9,240 nucleotides of DNA from Spirochaetaceae bacterium. GTDB taxonomy: Bacteria > Spirochaetota > Spirochaetia > Treponematales > Breznakiellaceae. This document shows, in pieces, positions 1 to 6,479 of this stretch. The translations under genes and the position numbers were made by a program. Location: NCBI GenBank assembly GCA_031255655.1, contig JAIRSB010000026.1, forward strand, positions 1 to 9,240. Direction: 5' to 3'. The notes beneath the pieces are model-generated. The model had not been told where the DNA came from. It worked only from the letters and a program-made list of their open reading frames with translations, and ran no database searches. Numbering within the stretch: the stretch's first letter is position 1; each line of letters begins with the position of its first letter.

Positions 1-979
1 CATCCGCCACGGCATCCGCTTTTTGCGGCGGTACTATGGTTACGGCATAGTTGCTGGAAATATCACCGTTTACAACCTTGAGCTTCACCACTATTGCCGC
101 GCTTCCGGCTTCCGGTATCGGCACACTCCACGCTGCCTCTGTAGGTTCCGCCGCCTCGTCCGAGGCTCCGTCTCCGTCTCCTCCTAAGGGATCCCCGCTC
201 TCGTCGTCAAAGAGCGTTCCCAGCCGTAACGTCGCCTCAGGTTCAGGCAGGGTCACAGGCGCAGCTCTGACTTCGTCAGCGTTTAGCAGTTCCACAACGG
301 AACCTTTGCTTAAAGGCTTCGCGTGAATTATAAGAGTTTCTTTGCTTGAATCTTTGACTTCCACCGTGTAGTCGTAACGCGAACTGTTGAACTCGTTGCC
401 CACTCCAGTTAGCAGCGTTGTGCTGTTCGTATCGTACCTGACAACAAGAGATTCGAGAGAGGAATCTGTTCCCGGAGCTTTTACTCCCACATAATAGTTA
501 TATTTCTTTGAGCCGTTCGAGACTTGTATGGTAATCAGTGTATCTGATTTCTCCGAGCTGTTGGCCGGAGGTATGTATACGCCGTCCAGCATTGCCGGAT
601 TGTCGTCTGTGGCGGCCGCAGCTTCGGGCATCGCGCCTCTTAGGGTTTTATAACTCCACGAGATTAACGCGGTGGTTTCCGCACCTTCCGTTACGGCTTC
701 CACAATCAGCGTTCCACGCGATTCTTCAGCGTCCGGCACGGTGTAATCCCCGTTGTTGGAGCTGAGTACCGGTTTAACGAGGTTCGATTTCCCCATATCG
801 TCCGCGTAGTAGACTTTCAACTGCTTTAGGCGCAGTCCGTCTGGGGGCGGATCTCTTGTCGTTCCCGTCGTTGGCGGTGTCTGCATGACGGCGATATCAG
901 CGCCGCCGTCGGTGCATCCGGCGAAAGCGAACGCGAATGCCGCTAACGCGGCGCAAAAAAGTTTTCTGTAGTTTTTCAT
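1..979 (-). CDS. Predicted lipoprotein with cadherin-like beta-sandwich repeats (3' end beyond window)
   Basis: I translated the minus strand from the ATG at 979-977 and found 326 codons without a stop before the window edge, so the C-terminus is missing. Residues 1-21 form a lipoprotein signal: a short basic start (MKNYRK), a hydrophobic stretch and the lipobox FAGC, with Cys22 as the predicted lipidated residue. A proline/threonine linker follows. Two segments, roughly residues 49-168 and 174-316, resemble the cadherin-like beta-sandwich family (PF12733-type): each begins with an LxxLxV strand and ends in a Y-x-V strand (NYYVGV; NYAVTI), and the second has a central YDYTVEV strand. An acidic glycine-rich insert lies at about residues 258-282. 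Such repeats occur in spirochaete surface or periplasmic lipoproteins; ligand and function are unknown. A strong AAGGAAGG site six bases before the ATG supports the start. Lipoprotein call fairly sure; domain family moderately sure. Confidence 0.83.
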   Translation of the reverse strand, partial: MKNYRKLFCAALAAFAFAFAGCTDGGADIAVMQTPPTTGTTRDPPPDGLRLKQLKVYYADDMGKSNLVKPVLSSNNGDYTVPDAEESRGTLIVEAVTEGAETTALISWSYKTLRGAMPEAAAATDDNPAMLDGVYIPPANSSEKSDTLITIQVSNGSKKYNYYVGVKAPGTDSSLESLVVRYDTNSTTLLTGVGNEFNSSRYDYTVEVKDSSKETLIIHAKPLSKGSVVELLNADEVRAAPVTLPEPEATLRLGTLFDDESGDPLGGDGDGASDEAAEPTEAAWSVPIPEAGSAAIVVKLKVVNGDISSNYAVTIVPPQKADAVAD

Positions 980-985
980 ATAAAA

Positions 986-993
986 CCTTCCTT
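986..993 (-). promoter_or_regulatory. Ribosome-binding site of the lipoprotein gene
   Basis: The minus strand reads AAGGAAGG here, six bases before the ATG at 979. This near-ideal Shine-Dalgarno sequence fixes the start that gives the signal peptide. Confidence 0.75.
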
Positions 994-1014
994 AAAAAAT
1001 AAAAATATTTACAA

Positions 1015-1069
1015 CGGCAAACTGCCGCTAAAACCCTGAGAAAATGCGTCTTTAACCGCCTTAGGGCGG
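1015..1069 (-). other. Two small hairpins in the lipoprotein 5' leader
   Basis: Within the predicted leader of about 95 nt, two 5-bp stems are visible: CCGCC-TTAG-GGCGG at 1056-1069 and CGGCA-AAC-TGCCG at 1015-1027 (plus-strand reading). They could affect mRNA stability or translation. No riboswitch family is recognised, and stems this short may be chance. Confidence 0.3.
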
Positions 1070-1081
1070 ATGAAGTACGTG

Positions 1082-1110
1082 TATATATTGTCTGTAAAAA
1101 GAAATTACAA
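1082..1110 (-). promoter_or_regulatory. Predicted sigma70-type promoter of the lipoprotein gene
   Basis: On the minus strand, TTGTAA (1110-1105) and TATATA (1087-1082) are separated by exactly 17 nt, close to the TTGACA/TATAAT consensus. The expected start of transcription near 1075 leaves a leader of about 95 nt. The C14 homopolymer lies four bases upstream of the -35 box, so tract length could alter promoter activity. No experimental support. Confidence 0.6.
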
Positions 1111-1114
1111 GTTC

Positions 1115-1128
1115 GGGGGGGGGGGGGG
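1115..1128. repeat. Homopolymeric tract of 14 G (C14 on the lipoprotein strand)
   Basis: Fourteen consecutive G on the plus strand, between a predicted promoter and a structured non-coding region. Homopolymers of this length slip during replication, and poly-G tracts beside promoters change expression of tpr genes in Treponema pallidum. Position, only four bases from the -35 of a surface lipoprotein gene, suggests phase or level variation; the variation itself is inference. The exact count is also prone to sequencing error. Confidence 0.9.
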
Positions 1129-1135
1129 ATTTATT

Positions 1136-1204
1136 GCCGCATTGCAAACGTTTTGCGTCTGCTCAGACGCAGAGTCCGGCCTTTGCAGGGACGTTTGGCA
1201 CGGC
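1136..1204. repeat. Nested inverted repeats upstream of the lipoprotein promoter
   Basis: An inner stem TGCGTCT-GCTC-AGACGCA lies at 1154-1171. It is enclosed by CAAACGT (1145-1151) pairing with ACGTTTG (1191-1197), and loosely by GCCG (1136-1139) with CGGC (1201-1204). Together they can form one imperfect hairpin of about 70 nt. No gene is supported here; it may be a repeat remnant or a regulatory region. Confidence 0.4.
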
Positions 1205-1303
1205 GTCTTTTTGGTGAGGCGGTTCGTTGTGTTGGCAAATGCCGCATCTTTCATGACAACTAGTATATTGCAGTTATCGGAGTATGTCAATAGTTTTAAG
1301 GAA

Positions 1304-1450
1304 TAGTCGTCACTGCGGGGGCGGCGGTTCTGATTTCTTGTCAATCTCTCTTTCCATGCCGCCTGTGAAGCAGACGCGCCTGCTTCACAGGCAGAACTGC
1401 CCTCCACGCAGCCCCCGGAGCAGCTCACAACGGGCTTGCAATGACGAATA
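1304..1450. repeat. Palindromic dispersed-repeat-like element (MITE/REP-like, about 145 bp)
   Basis: The ends are imperfect 13-bp inverted repeats (1304-1316 versus 1438-1450, 11 of 13 matching) carrying CGTCAyTGC, a sequence like the ends of widespread 'cgtcattgcgag' intergenic repeats. Inside are GGCGGTTCTG (1323-1332) pairing with CAGAACTGCC (1392-1401, 9 of 10) and a perfect 13-bp stem GCCTGTGAAGCAG (1361-1373) with CTGCTTCACAGGC (1380-1392). The whole unit can fold into one long hairpin. It encodes no convincing protein. Membership in a dispersed family is inference, because no second copy lies in the window. Confidence 0.6.
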
Positions 1451-1564
1451 CGCTGTCCGCACTATGTATGTTGGTGTTTTACAAACCGAAATACCATAAA
1501 TGTTAAATTGCCGCCGCGCCGCCCTCTTGCAATTTGCAGGATTTCTTGTCAGATTTTAGCTTGT
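1451..1564. other. Gene-free spacer between repeat element and fusA leader
   Basis: No gene is visible. A 7-bp inverted repeat AAATTGC (1505-1511) / GCAATTT (1529-1535) flanks a GC-rich core. The 12-mer GATTTCTTGTCA (1540-1551) repeats a copy inside the palindromic element (1332-1343), suggesting that repeat-derived sequence extends this far. Confidence 0.35.
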
Positions 1565-1619
1565 AAACTGTTCCAAAACTTTATTTTTGAATTCAAAAGC
1601 TGAAGTTTTGGAACAGTTT
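1565..1619. repeat. Perfect 17-bp inverted repeat upstream of fusA
   Basis: AAACTGTTCCAAAACTT (1565-1581) is exactly complementary in reverse to 1603-1619. The 21-nt loop contains a 14-bp palindrome, TTTTGAATTCAAAA (1585-1598). A 17-bp perfect match so close by is far beyond chance. It could be an operator for a dimeric regulator, an mRNA leader hairpin or a terminator; the run after the right arm (CTTT) is a poor U-tract. Confidence 0.7.
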
Positions 1620-1680
1620 CTTTGAATTTACCGGAAACCGGACTTGACCGTTTTACCGACAGTTTGTTTCAAAGCCGGCA

Positions 1681-1693
1681 AAGTTTTGGAACA
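1681..1693 (+). repeat. Third copy of the AAGTTTTGGAACA motif
   Basis: Thirteen bases identical to the right arm of the inverted repeat at 1603-1615. It ends 19 bases before the fusA Shine-Dalgarno site. Because it matches the right arm, it could pair with the left arm instead, giving two mutually exclusive RNA structures, or act as another protein-binding half-site. Confidence 0.55.
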
Positions 1694-1711
1694 AGCCCAA
1701 TCTACTGTTTT

Positions 1712-1716
1712 AGGAG
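1712..1716 (+). promoter_or_regulatory. Ribosome-binding site of fusA
   Basis: AGGAG, nine bases before the ATG at 1726. It supports the start giving MGIDIKKMRNIGISAH, the expected N-terminus of the family. No convincing -35/-10 pair is visible upstream: a TTGACC at 1644-1649 lacks a good -10 at 17 nt. Confidence 0.75.
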
Positions 1717-1725
1717 TGTTTTTTA

Positions 1726-3819
1726 ATGGGCATCGATATTAAAAAGATGCGGAATATCGGGATTAGCGCGCATATTGACTCGGGCAAGACGACCCTGAGC
1801 GAGCGTATCCTGTTTTATTGCGACAAGATTCACGCCATACACGAAGTTCGCGGAAAGGACGGCGTGGGCGCTACGATGGATCACATGGAATTAGAAAGAG
1901 AGCGCGGTATAACCATTCAAAGCGCCGCAACACAGGTATCATGGAAAGATTACACTGTCAATCTGATAGATACGCCCGGTCACGTGGATTTCACTATAGA
2001 GGTTGAGCGTTCGCTGCGGGTGCTGGACGGCGCGATTCTCGTGCTCTGCGCGGTAGGCGGCGTGCAATCGCAGTCCATTACTGTTGACAGGCAGCTTAAG
2101 CGTTACCATGTTCCGCGCATAGCGTTCGTGAATAAATGCGACCGCACCGGCGCAAACCCTTTCAAGGTCTGCATGCAGCTGCGCGAAAAGCTGGGGCTTA
2201 ACGCGGCGCCGCTTCAGGTGCCCATCGGTTTGGAAGACAAACTGGAAGGTGTTATCGACCTTGTTTCTATGAAAGCCGTTTATTTTGACGGTGATTCCGG
2301 TGAAAATATCCGTTACGCGAACATTCCGGCGCATCTTAAGGATGAGGCGGCGAAGCGGCGCGAGGAACTTATTGATACTGTGTCGCTTTTTGATGACGAG
2401 CTGGCGGAAAAATACCTTGAAGGCGAGGAAATCCCTGACGAGTTAGTCCATCGCGCTATCCGGGCGGGCACTTTGAGCGAAAAATTTGTGCCTGTGATGA
2501 TGGGGTCGGCGTACAAAAACAAGGGGATTCAATGTTTGCTTGACGCGGTGAATAACTATCTGCCGGACCCGACAGAGGTTAAAAATTACGCCCTTGATAT
2601 TGATAACAACGAAGCGCAGGTTGAGCTTTCTTCCAATGGGAACGCTCCCATAGTTGCGCTGGGTTTCAAGCTGGAGGACGGGCAGTACGGGCAGCTTACT
2701 TATGTCCGCGTATATCAGGGCACGCTGAAAAAAGGCGATGAGCTTATGAATCCGCGGGCACGGCGCAAGTTCAAAGTGGGGCGGCTTGTGCGTATGCACA
2801 GCGACCACATGGAGGATATATCCGAAGGTTCGCAGGGCGACATTGTAGCCTTGTTCGGCGTTGAGTGCGCGTCCGGCGACACGTTCTGCGGCGGCGGGCT
2901 TAATTACGCCATGAGTTCTATGTTCGTGCCGGAACCCGTAATATCGCTGGCAATAACTCCCAAAGACAAGAAATCCGCCGACCAGATGGCGAAAGCCCTT
3001 GGCCGCTTTACGCGGGAAGACCCGACATTCCAAACCTTCGTTGACCCGGAATCAAACCAGACCATCATCAAAGGGATGGGCGAGCTTCATCTTGATGTTT
3101 ATATAGAGCGTATGCGCCGCGAGTACAAGTGCGATGTCGAGACGGGTATGCCGCAGGTGGCGTACCGCGAAACGATTACCACACGGGCAGACTTTAACTA
3201 CACTCACAAAAAGCAGACGGGCGGCGCGGGTCAGTACGGGCGTGTCGCGGGCTACATGGAGCCTTACGCTGACGGCGATTACGAGTTTGTGGACAGCATA
3301 AAAGGCGGCGCTATTCCGAATGAGTTTATACCCAGCTGCGATAAGGGTTTCCGTCAGGCGGTTCAGAAAGGCAGTCTTATCGGCTTCCCCATTGTCAACA
3401 TTCGCTGCTGCATTAACGACGGCCAGTCGCACCCGGTAGACTCGAGCGATATAGCGTTCCAACAGGCGGCTATAGGCGCGTTCCGCGAGGGTTACGCCAA
3501 AGCCAAGCCCTGCATCCTTGAGCCTATCATGAAAGTGTCCGTAGAGGGGCCGACGGAATTTCAGGGGAATATATTCGGCAGCCTTAATCAGAGGCGTGGT
3601 ATTATTAGCGCGTCATCGGAAGACGGAGCGTTCTCGCGTGTCGAGGCGGAAGTGCCTTTAAGCGCGATGTTCGGCTATTCTACCGATTTGCGTTCCATGA
3701 CGCAGGGGAAGGCCGAGTTCACGATGGAATTCCTTAAATACGGCAAAGTCCCGCAGGGCATAAGCGAGCAGCTTATCAAAGACTATATCGAAAAACGCAA
3801 AAAAGAGCAGTCGCGCTGA
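1726..3819 (+). CDS. fusA: Elongation factor G, spirochaete/mitochondrial (spdEFG1/mtEFG1) type
   Basis: Ribosomal translocation GTPase of 697 residues, the normal full length. The G domain shows the P-loop AHIDSGKT (15-22), switch I RERGITI (58-64), DTPGH (82-86), NKCD (136-139) and GSAYKN (260-265). Domains II (about 305-390), III (about 404-478), IV (about 479-600) and V follow. The domain IV tip has His569 in SHPVDSS, matching the histidine important for translocation in canonical EF-G. The long runs RGKDGVGATMD and GERERGITIQSAAT-like segment plus ALFGVECASGDTF are characteristic of mtEFG1 and its spirochaete relatives; in Borrelia this type handles translocation while a second EF-G handles recycling. 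The gene stands alone, with no rpsL, rpsG or tuf beside it, as expected for this type. Tandem stops TGA-TAA end it. Very sure of EF-G, fairly sure of subtype. Confidence 0.96.
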   Translation: MGIDIKKMRNIGISAHIDSGKTTLSERILFYCDKIHAIHEVRGKDGVGATMDHMELERERGITIQSAATQVSWKDYTVNLIDTPGHVDFTIEVERSLRVLDGAILVLCAVGGVQSQSITVDRQLKRYHVPRIAFVNKCDRTGANPFKVCMQLREKLGLNAAPLQVPIGLEDKLEGVIDLVSMKAVYFDGDSGENIRYANIPAHLKDEAAKRREELIDTVSLFDDELAEKYLEGEEIPDELVHRAIRAGTLSEKFVPVMMGSAYKNKGIQCLLDAVNNYLPDPTEVKNYALDIDNNEAQVELSSNGNAPIVALGFKLEDGQYGQLTYVRVYQGTLKKGDELMNPRARRKFKVGRLVRMHSDHMEDISEGSQGDIVALFGVECASGDTFCGGGLNYAMSSMFVPEPVISLAITPKDKKSADQMAKALGRFTREDPTFQTFVDPESNQTIIKGMGELHLDVYIERMRREYKCDVETGMPQVAYRETITTRADFNYTHKKQTGGAGQYGRVAGYMEPYADGDYEFVDSIKGGAIPNEFIPSCDKGFRQAVQKGSLIGFPIVNIRCCINDGQSHPVDSSDIAFQQAAIGAFREGYAKAKPCILEPIMKVSVEGPTEFQGNIFGSLNQRRGIISASSEDGAFSRVEAEVPLSAMFGYSTDLRSMTQGKAEFTMEFLKYGKVPQGISEQLIKDYIEKRKKEQSR

Positions 3820-3830
3820 TAACTAAACTG

Positions 3831-3872
3831 ATGGACGGGCGCTTCCTTAAAAACAGGTTAGCGGCCGTCCAT
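3831..3872 (+). terminator. Hairpin after fusA, possible terminator
   Basis: ATGGACGG (3831-3838) pairs perfectly with CCGTCCAT (3865-3872), 11 bases after the fusA stop codon. The loop is long (26 nt) and no U-tract follows, so intrinsic termination is doubtful; it may instead protect the 3' end or act with the next hairpin. Confidence 0.4.
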
Positions 3873-3880
3873 AGTCCAAG

Positions 3881-3896
3881 CCCGCCGCGCGGCGGG
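3881..3896. repeat. Perfect 16-bp GC palindrome downstream of fusA
   Basis: CCCGCCGCGCGGCGGG is its own reverse complement and can form a 6-bp GC hairpin around GCGC. It is followed at once by TATAATG. It could be a terminator stem, an operator or a repeat core. Confidence 0.45.
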
Positions 3897-3902
3897 TATA
3901 AT

Positions 3903-3920
3903 GCTTGACCTTAATCAAGC
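3903..3920. other. Third hairpin in the fusA-pgi spacer
   Basis: GCTTGA-CCTTAA-TCAAGC, a 6-bp perfect stem with a 6-nt loop, seven bases after the GC palindrome. Function unknown. Confidence 0.35.
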
Positions 3921-4024
3921 GGCGCGGATAGACTTTTAACACAATGAAAAAAATACAGTAACCGGGCTTTCGGACAATTTTATTTGCTAAAAAACCCGTA
4001 AAACGCCCTGCCTTTTGCGCGGCT

Positions 4025-4030
4025 TATAAT
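4025..4030 (+). promoter_or_regulatory. Possible -10 box for pgi
   Basis: A perfect TATAAT lies 45 bases before the pgi start codon. No -35-like hexamer is visible 16-18 nt upstream (AACGCC at 17 nt), so the promoter would be weak or activator-dependent. A second TATAAT at 3897-3902 also lacks a -35. Confidence 0.4.
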
Positions 4031-4065
4031 CAACGCTGTCCTTAAAACAAACATTCCCGGTCATC

Positions 4066-4070
4066 GGAGG
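4066..4070 (+). promoter_or_regulatory. Ribosome-binding site fixing the TTG start of pgi
   Basis: GGAGG, five bases before TTG at 4076. There is no closer ATG or GTG that keeps the N-terminus, so this strong site supports initiation at TTG. Confidence 0.75.
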
Positions 4071-4075
4071 CAATC

Positions 4076-5653
4076 TTGCGTTACGTTAATTTGGATAAAA
4101 CGGCTGTTTACAGCAAACTGGCGGAGGCGGCGAAAATAGACTTTGATTTTCGCAAAAGCCTTGACGCGGAAAGGGTGCGGAAATGCTCTGTCGGCATAGC
4201 GGATTCGCTTGTTTATAATTGGGCGGCAAAAAAAATCGGTGATGATGTTATCGCGTTGCTTCAGACGCTTGCGGACGAACAGGAGTTGATAGACAAATAT
4301 AAACTTCTGCTTGACGGCGAAATAATGAACACCGGAGAAAACCGCAGGGTTCTGCATCAGCTTTTGCGCGGACAGCTCGGCAAAGATGTCGTTGTGGATG
4401 GAAAAAACATAGGTGAGTTCTATAAACAAGAGTTGGCGCGTTTTTCCGAGTTTGCGGAAAATGTCCGCGCCGGAAAAATAAAAAACTCCGCCGGGAAAAA
4501 ATTTACCCATGCCGTACAGATAGGAATAGGCGGTTCCGATTTGGGACCCCGCGCCGTATACATCGCGCTTGAAAACTGGGCGCGTAAAGAAGGCGTCGCA
4601 CCCCTTTTGAAAGCGGCATTCATTTCCAATGTTGACCCTGACGACGCTTCGGCTGTGGTAAACTCCGTTCCGCTCGACGAAACGCTGTTCGTGCTGGTTT
4701 CAAAGAGCGGCACAACGCAGGAAACTTTAGCCAACGAACTTTTTGTAAAAGACAAATTAAAAAAAGCGGGACTTGACCCAAAAGGACATTTTATCGCCGT
4801 AACGAGCGAGACAAGCCCGCTGGCGCGTAACAGCGGTTATCTTGATTCATTTTATATAGACGATTTCATCGGCGGTCGGTACTCGTCCAGTTCCGGCGTG
4901 GGCGGCGTGATTCTTTCGCTCGCCTTCGGCCCGGATGTGTTCAAGGACTTTTTGCGCGGCGCTCACGAGGCAGACAAAAACGCGCTTGAGGGCGATATTC
5001 GCAAGAATGCCGCCATGCTGGACGCGCTGATAGGCGTATGGGAACGGAACTTCCTGCGTTTGCCGTACACGGCGGTTCTGCCCTACAGTCAGGCGCTTTC
5101 GCGTTTTCCGGCGCATTTGCAACAACTTGACATGGAATCCAACGGCAAGCGCGTAAACCGCTCAGGCGAGCCTGTCAACTACGACACAGGCCCCGTCGTG
5201 TTCGGCGAGCCGGGCACAAACGGGCAGCATTCGTTTTATCAGCTTTTGCACCAGGGAACGGACATTGTACCTCTGCAATTTATAGGCTTCAACGAAAGCC
5301 AACTGCGAGATGATGTTATGGTAGATAACTCGGACAGCGTTACCAAATTGAAGGCGAATCTTGCCGCCCAAATCGTCGCTTTTGCCAAAGGGCAAGATAA
5401 CTCAAACCCGAACAAGCAGTTTCCGGGCGGCCGTCCCTCTAGCCTTATACACGGCGAACGGCTTACACCGAAAACGCTGGGGGCTTTGCTTGCTCTTTTT
5501 GTAAATAAAATCATGTTTCAGGGCTTTGTCTGGAATCTGAACAGCTTTGACCAAGAGGGCGTACAACTTGGAAAAATCCTTACCAAAAAAGTCCTGGCCA
5601 GGGAGTCCGGCGATGACGCGCTTGATGCTTACAGCAAATTGCTAAAGATATAG
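4076..5653 (+). CDS. pgi: Glucose-6-phosphate isomerase
   Basis: Cytoplasmic glycolytic enzyme interconverting glucose 6-phosphate and fructose 6-phosphate. The 525 residues span two SIS-type sugar isomerase domains. Visible motifs are GIGGSDLG (150-157), the phosphate-binding SKSGTT (209-214), GGRYS (266-270, with the conserved Arg), MESNGK (353-358) with catalytic Glu354, GQHSFYQ (383-389) with His385, and the C-terminal FDQEGVQLGK (491-500) with catalytic Lys500. In that last signature the usual Glu after GV is Gln497. All core catalytic residues are present, so the enzyme should be active. Translation begins at TTG behind a GGAGG site. The next gene, coaX, starts 31 bases after the stop, so pgi may be the first gene of a transcript that includes the CoA genes. 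Very sure. Confidence 0.97.
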   Translation: MRYVNLDKTAVYSKLAEAAKIDFDFRKSLDAERVRKCSVGIADSLVYNWAAKKIGDDVIALLQTLADEQELIDKYKLLLDGEIMNTGENRRVLHQLLRGQLGKDVVVDGKNIGEFYKQELARFSEFAENVRAGKIKNSAGKKFTHAVQIGIGGSDLGPRAVYIALENWARKEGVAPLLKAAFISNVDPDDASAVVNSVPLDETLFVLVSKSGTTQETLANELFVKDKLKKAGLDPKGHFIAVTSETSPLARNSGYLDSFYIDDFIGGRYSSSSGVGGVILSLAFGPDVFKDFLRGAHEADKNALEGDIRKNAAMLDALIGVWERNFLRLPYTAVLPYSQALSRFPAHLQQLDMESNGKRVNRSGEPVNYDTGPVVFGEPGTNGQHSFYQLLHQGTDIVPLQFIGFNESQLRDDVMVDNSDSVTKLKANLAAQIVAFAKGQDNSNPNKQFPGGRPSSLIHGERLTPKTLGALLALFVNKIMFQGFVWNLNSFDQEGVQLGKILTKKVLARESGDDALDAYSKLLKI

Positions 5654-5684
5654 CCCCCAGTTTGTCCACACAAAACAGGAAATC

Positions 5685-6479
5685 ATGCTGCTTGTCATCG
5701 ATATTGGAAACACAAACATTGTCGCGGCGCTTTTTCGCGGCGAGGAAATAATAGAGATCGGGCGTATTTTTACGGATGCGCGCAAAACAGGGGATGAGTA
5801 CGGAATAATATTCCGTTCGCTGTTGCGCGAGACCGGAGTTCGGATTGAAGAGATAGCTTCCTCGACAATGAGTTCCGTGGTTCCCGTGCTGATTGGGCCT
5901 TTCGTCAGCATGATAAAGAAATTGACAGGCAAAAAACCGCTGCTTGTGAACCACGCGATTTATGACAAACTACCGGTAAGACCGCCTGCGGCGCGGGTCT
6001 ACGAAATCGGCACGGATTTAATCTGCAATGCCGTTGCCGCGTTTACGCGCTTCGGCGGCCCCTGCGTCATCGTTGATTTCGGCACCGCTCTGACCTTTAC
6101 CTGCGTGGGGAAAGACGGCGGCATACTCGGCTGCGCGTTCGCGCCCGGTCTGGGGACGGCGGTAAACGCGCTTTCCACGAACACGGCGCAGCTTTCCATC
6201 GTGCCGCTGGAAGCACCCGCATCCTCGCTGGGCGAAAACACGGTGCAGGCGATTCAATCCGGCATCGTACTTGGTTACAAAGGACTTGTGGAATACTTGC
6301 TGTCCCGCATGAAAAGCGATATGGCGGCGGCGGAAAACATCTCGGCGGATGATATTTCCGTGATTGCCACCGGCGGGCTAAACAGCGTATTACAGCCCAT
6401 AACCCGCGTGTTTCAGCATTTTGACAAGCAGTTAATCCTGCACGGCTTAAAAGAAATCTCGGAGATAGTAAGAAATTAA
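5685..6479 (+). CDS. coaX: Type III pantothenate kinase
   Basis: First step of CoA synthesis: ATP-dependent phosphorylation of pantothenate to 4'-phosphopantothenate, in the cytoplasm. The 264 residues match the usual CoaX length and the acetate/sugar kinase/Hsp70 fold. Seen are the phosphate-binding DIGNTN (6-11), EIGTDLICNAVAA (107-119) with the catalytic-type Asp111, and DFGTALTF (131-138). Type III enzymes are typically resistant to CoA feedback and need a monovalent cation (family knowledge). The start has AGGA (5677-5680) four bases upstream. Its TAA stop overlaps the proposed ATT start of coaB, and coaB and coaC follow, which confirms the pathway role. Very sure. Confidence 0.96.
   Translation: MLLVIDIGNTNIVAALFRGEEIIEIGRIFTDARKTGDEYGIIFRSLLRETGVRIEEIASSTMSSVVPVLIGPFVSMIKKLTGKKPLLVNHAIYDKLPVRPPAARVYEIGTDLICNAVAAFTRFGGPCVIVDFGTALTFTCVGKDGGILGCAFAPGLGTAVNALSTNTAQLSIVPLEAPASSLGENTVQAIQSGIVLGYKGLVEYLLSRMKSDMAAAENISADDISVIATGGLNSVLQPITRVFQHFDKQLILHGLKEISEIVRN
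6461..6464 (+). promoter_or_regulatory. Shine-Dalgarno-like site deciding the coaB start
   Basis: GGAG inside the end of coaX, ten bases before ATT at 6475. It is the only such site near the point where CoaB homology begins, just after an in-frame stop (TAA at 6469-6471). Confidence 0.5.

Noticed and set aside
51..326. Plus-strand serine-rich frame opposite the lipoprotein gene
   Set aside because: Antisense shadow: the minus strand here is continuously open with a signal peptide, beta-sandwich repeats and a strong ribosome-binding site.
1070..1306. Plus-strand 78-codon frame beginning MKYVYILSVKR, reminiscent of a GIY-YIG nuclease start
   Set aside because: Similarity stops after about eight residues, the frame then runs through the G tract and a structured non-coding block, there is no ribosome-binding site, and it lies over the lipoprotein promoter.
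1105..1428. Minus-strand 107-codon frame ending in a proline run
   Set aside because: It reads through the palindromic element and the C14 tract (source of the prolines), has no domain-like pattern, and ends in the lipoprotein promoter.
1301..1450. GAATA at both ends of the palindromic element as a target-site duplication
   Set aside because: The 5-mer overlaps the right inverted repeat and does not align symmetrically with the left one; likely chance.
1284..1499. Plus-strand 71-codon frame across the palindromic element
   Set aside because: Composition reflects the repeat; no ribosome-binding site and no recognisable motif.
2443..3033. Minus-strand 196-codon frame opposite fusA
   Set aside because: Antisense of a highly conserved EF-G gene; no motif and no start signal.
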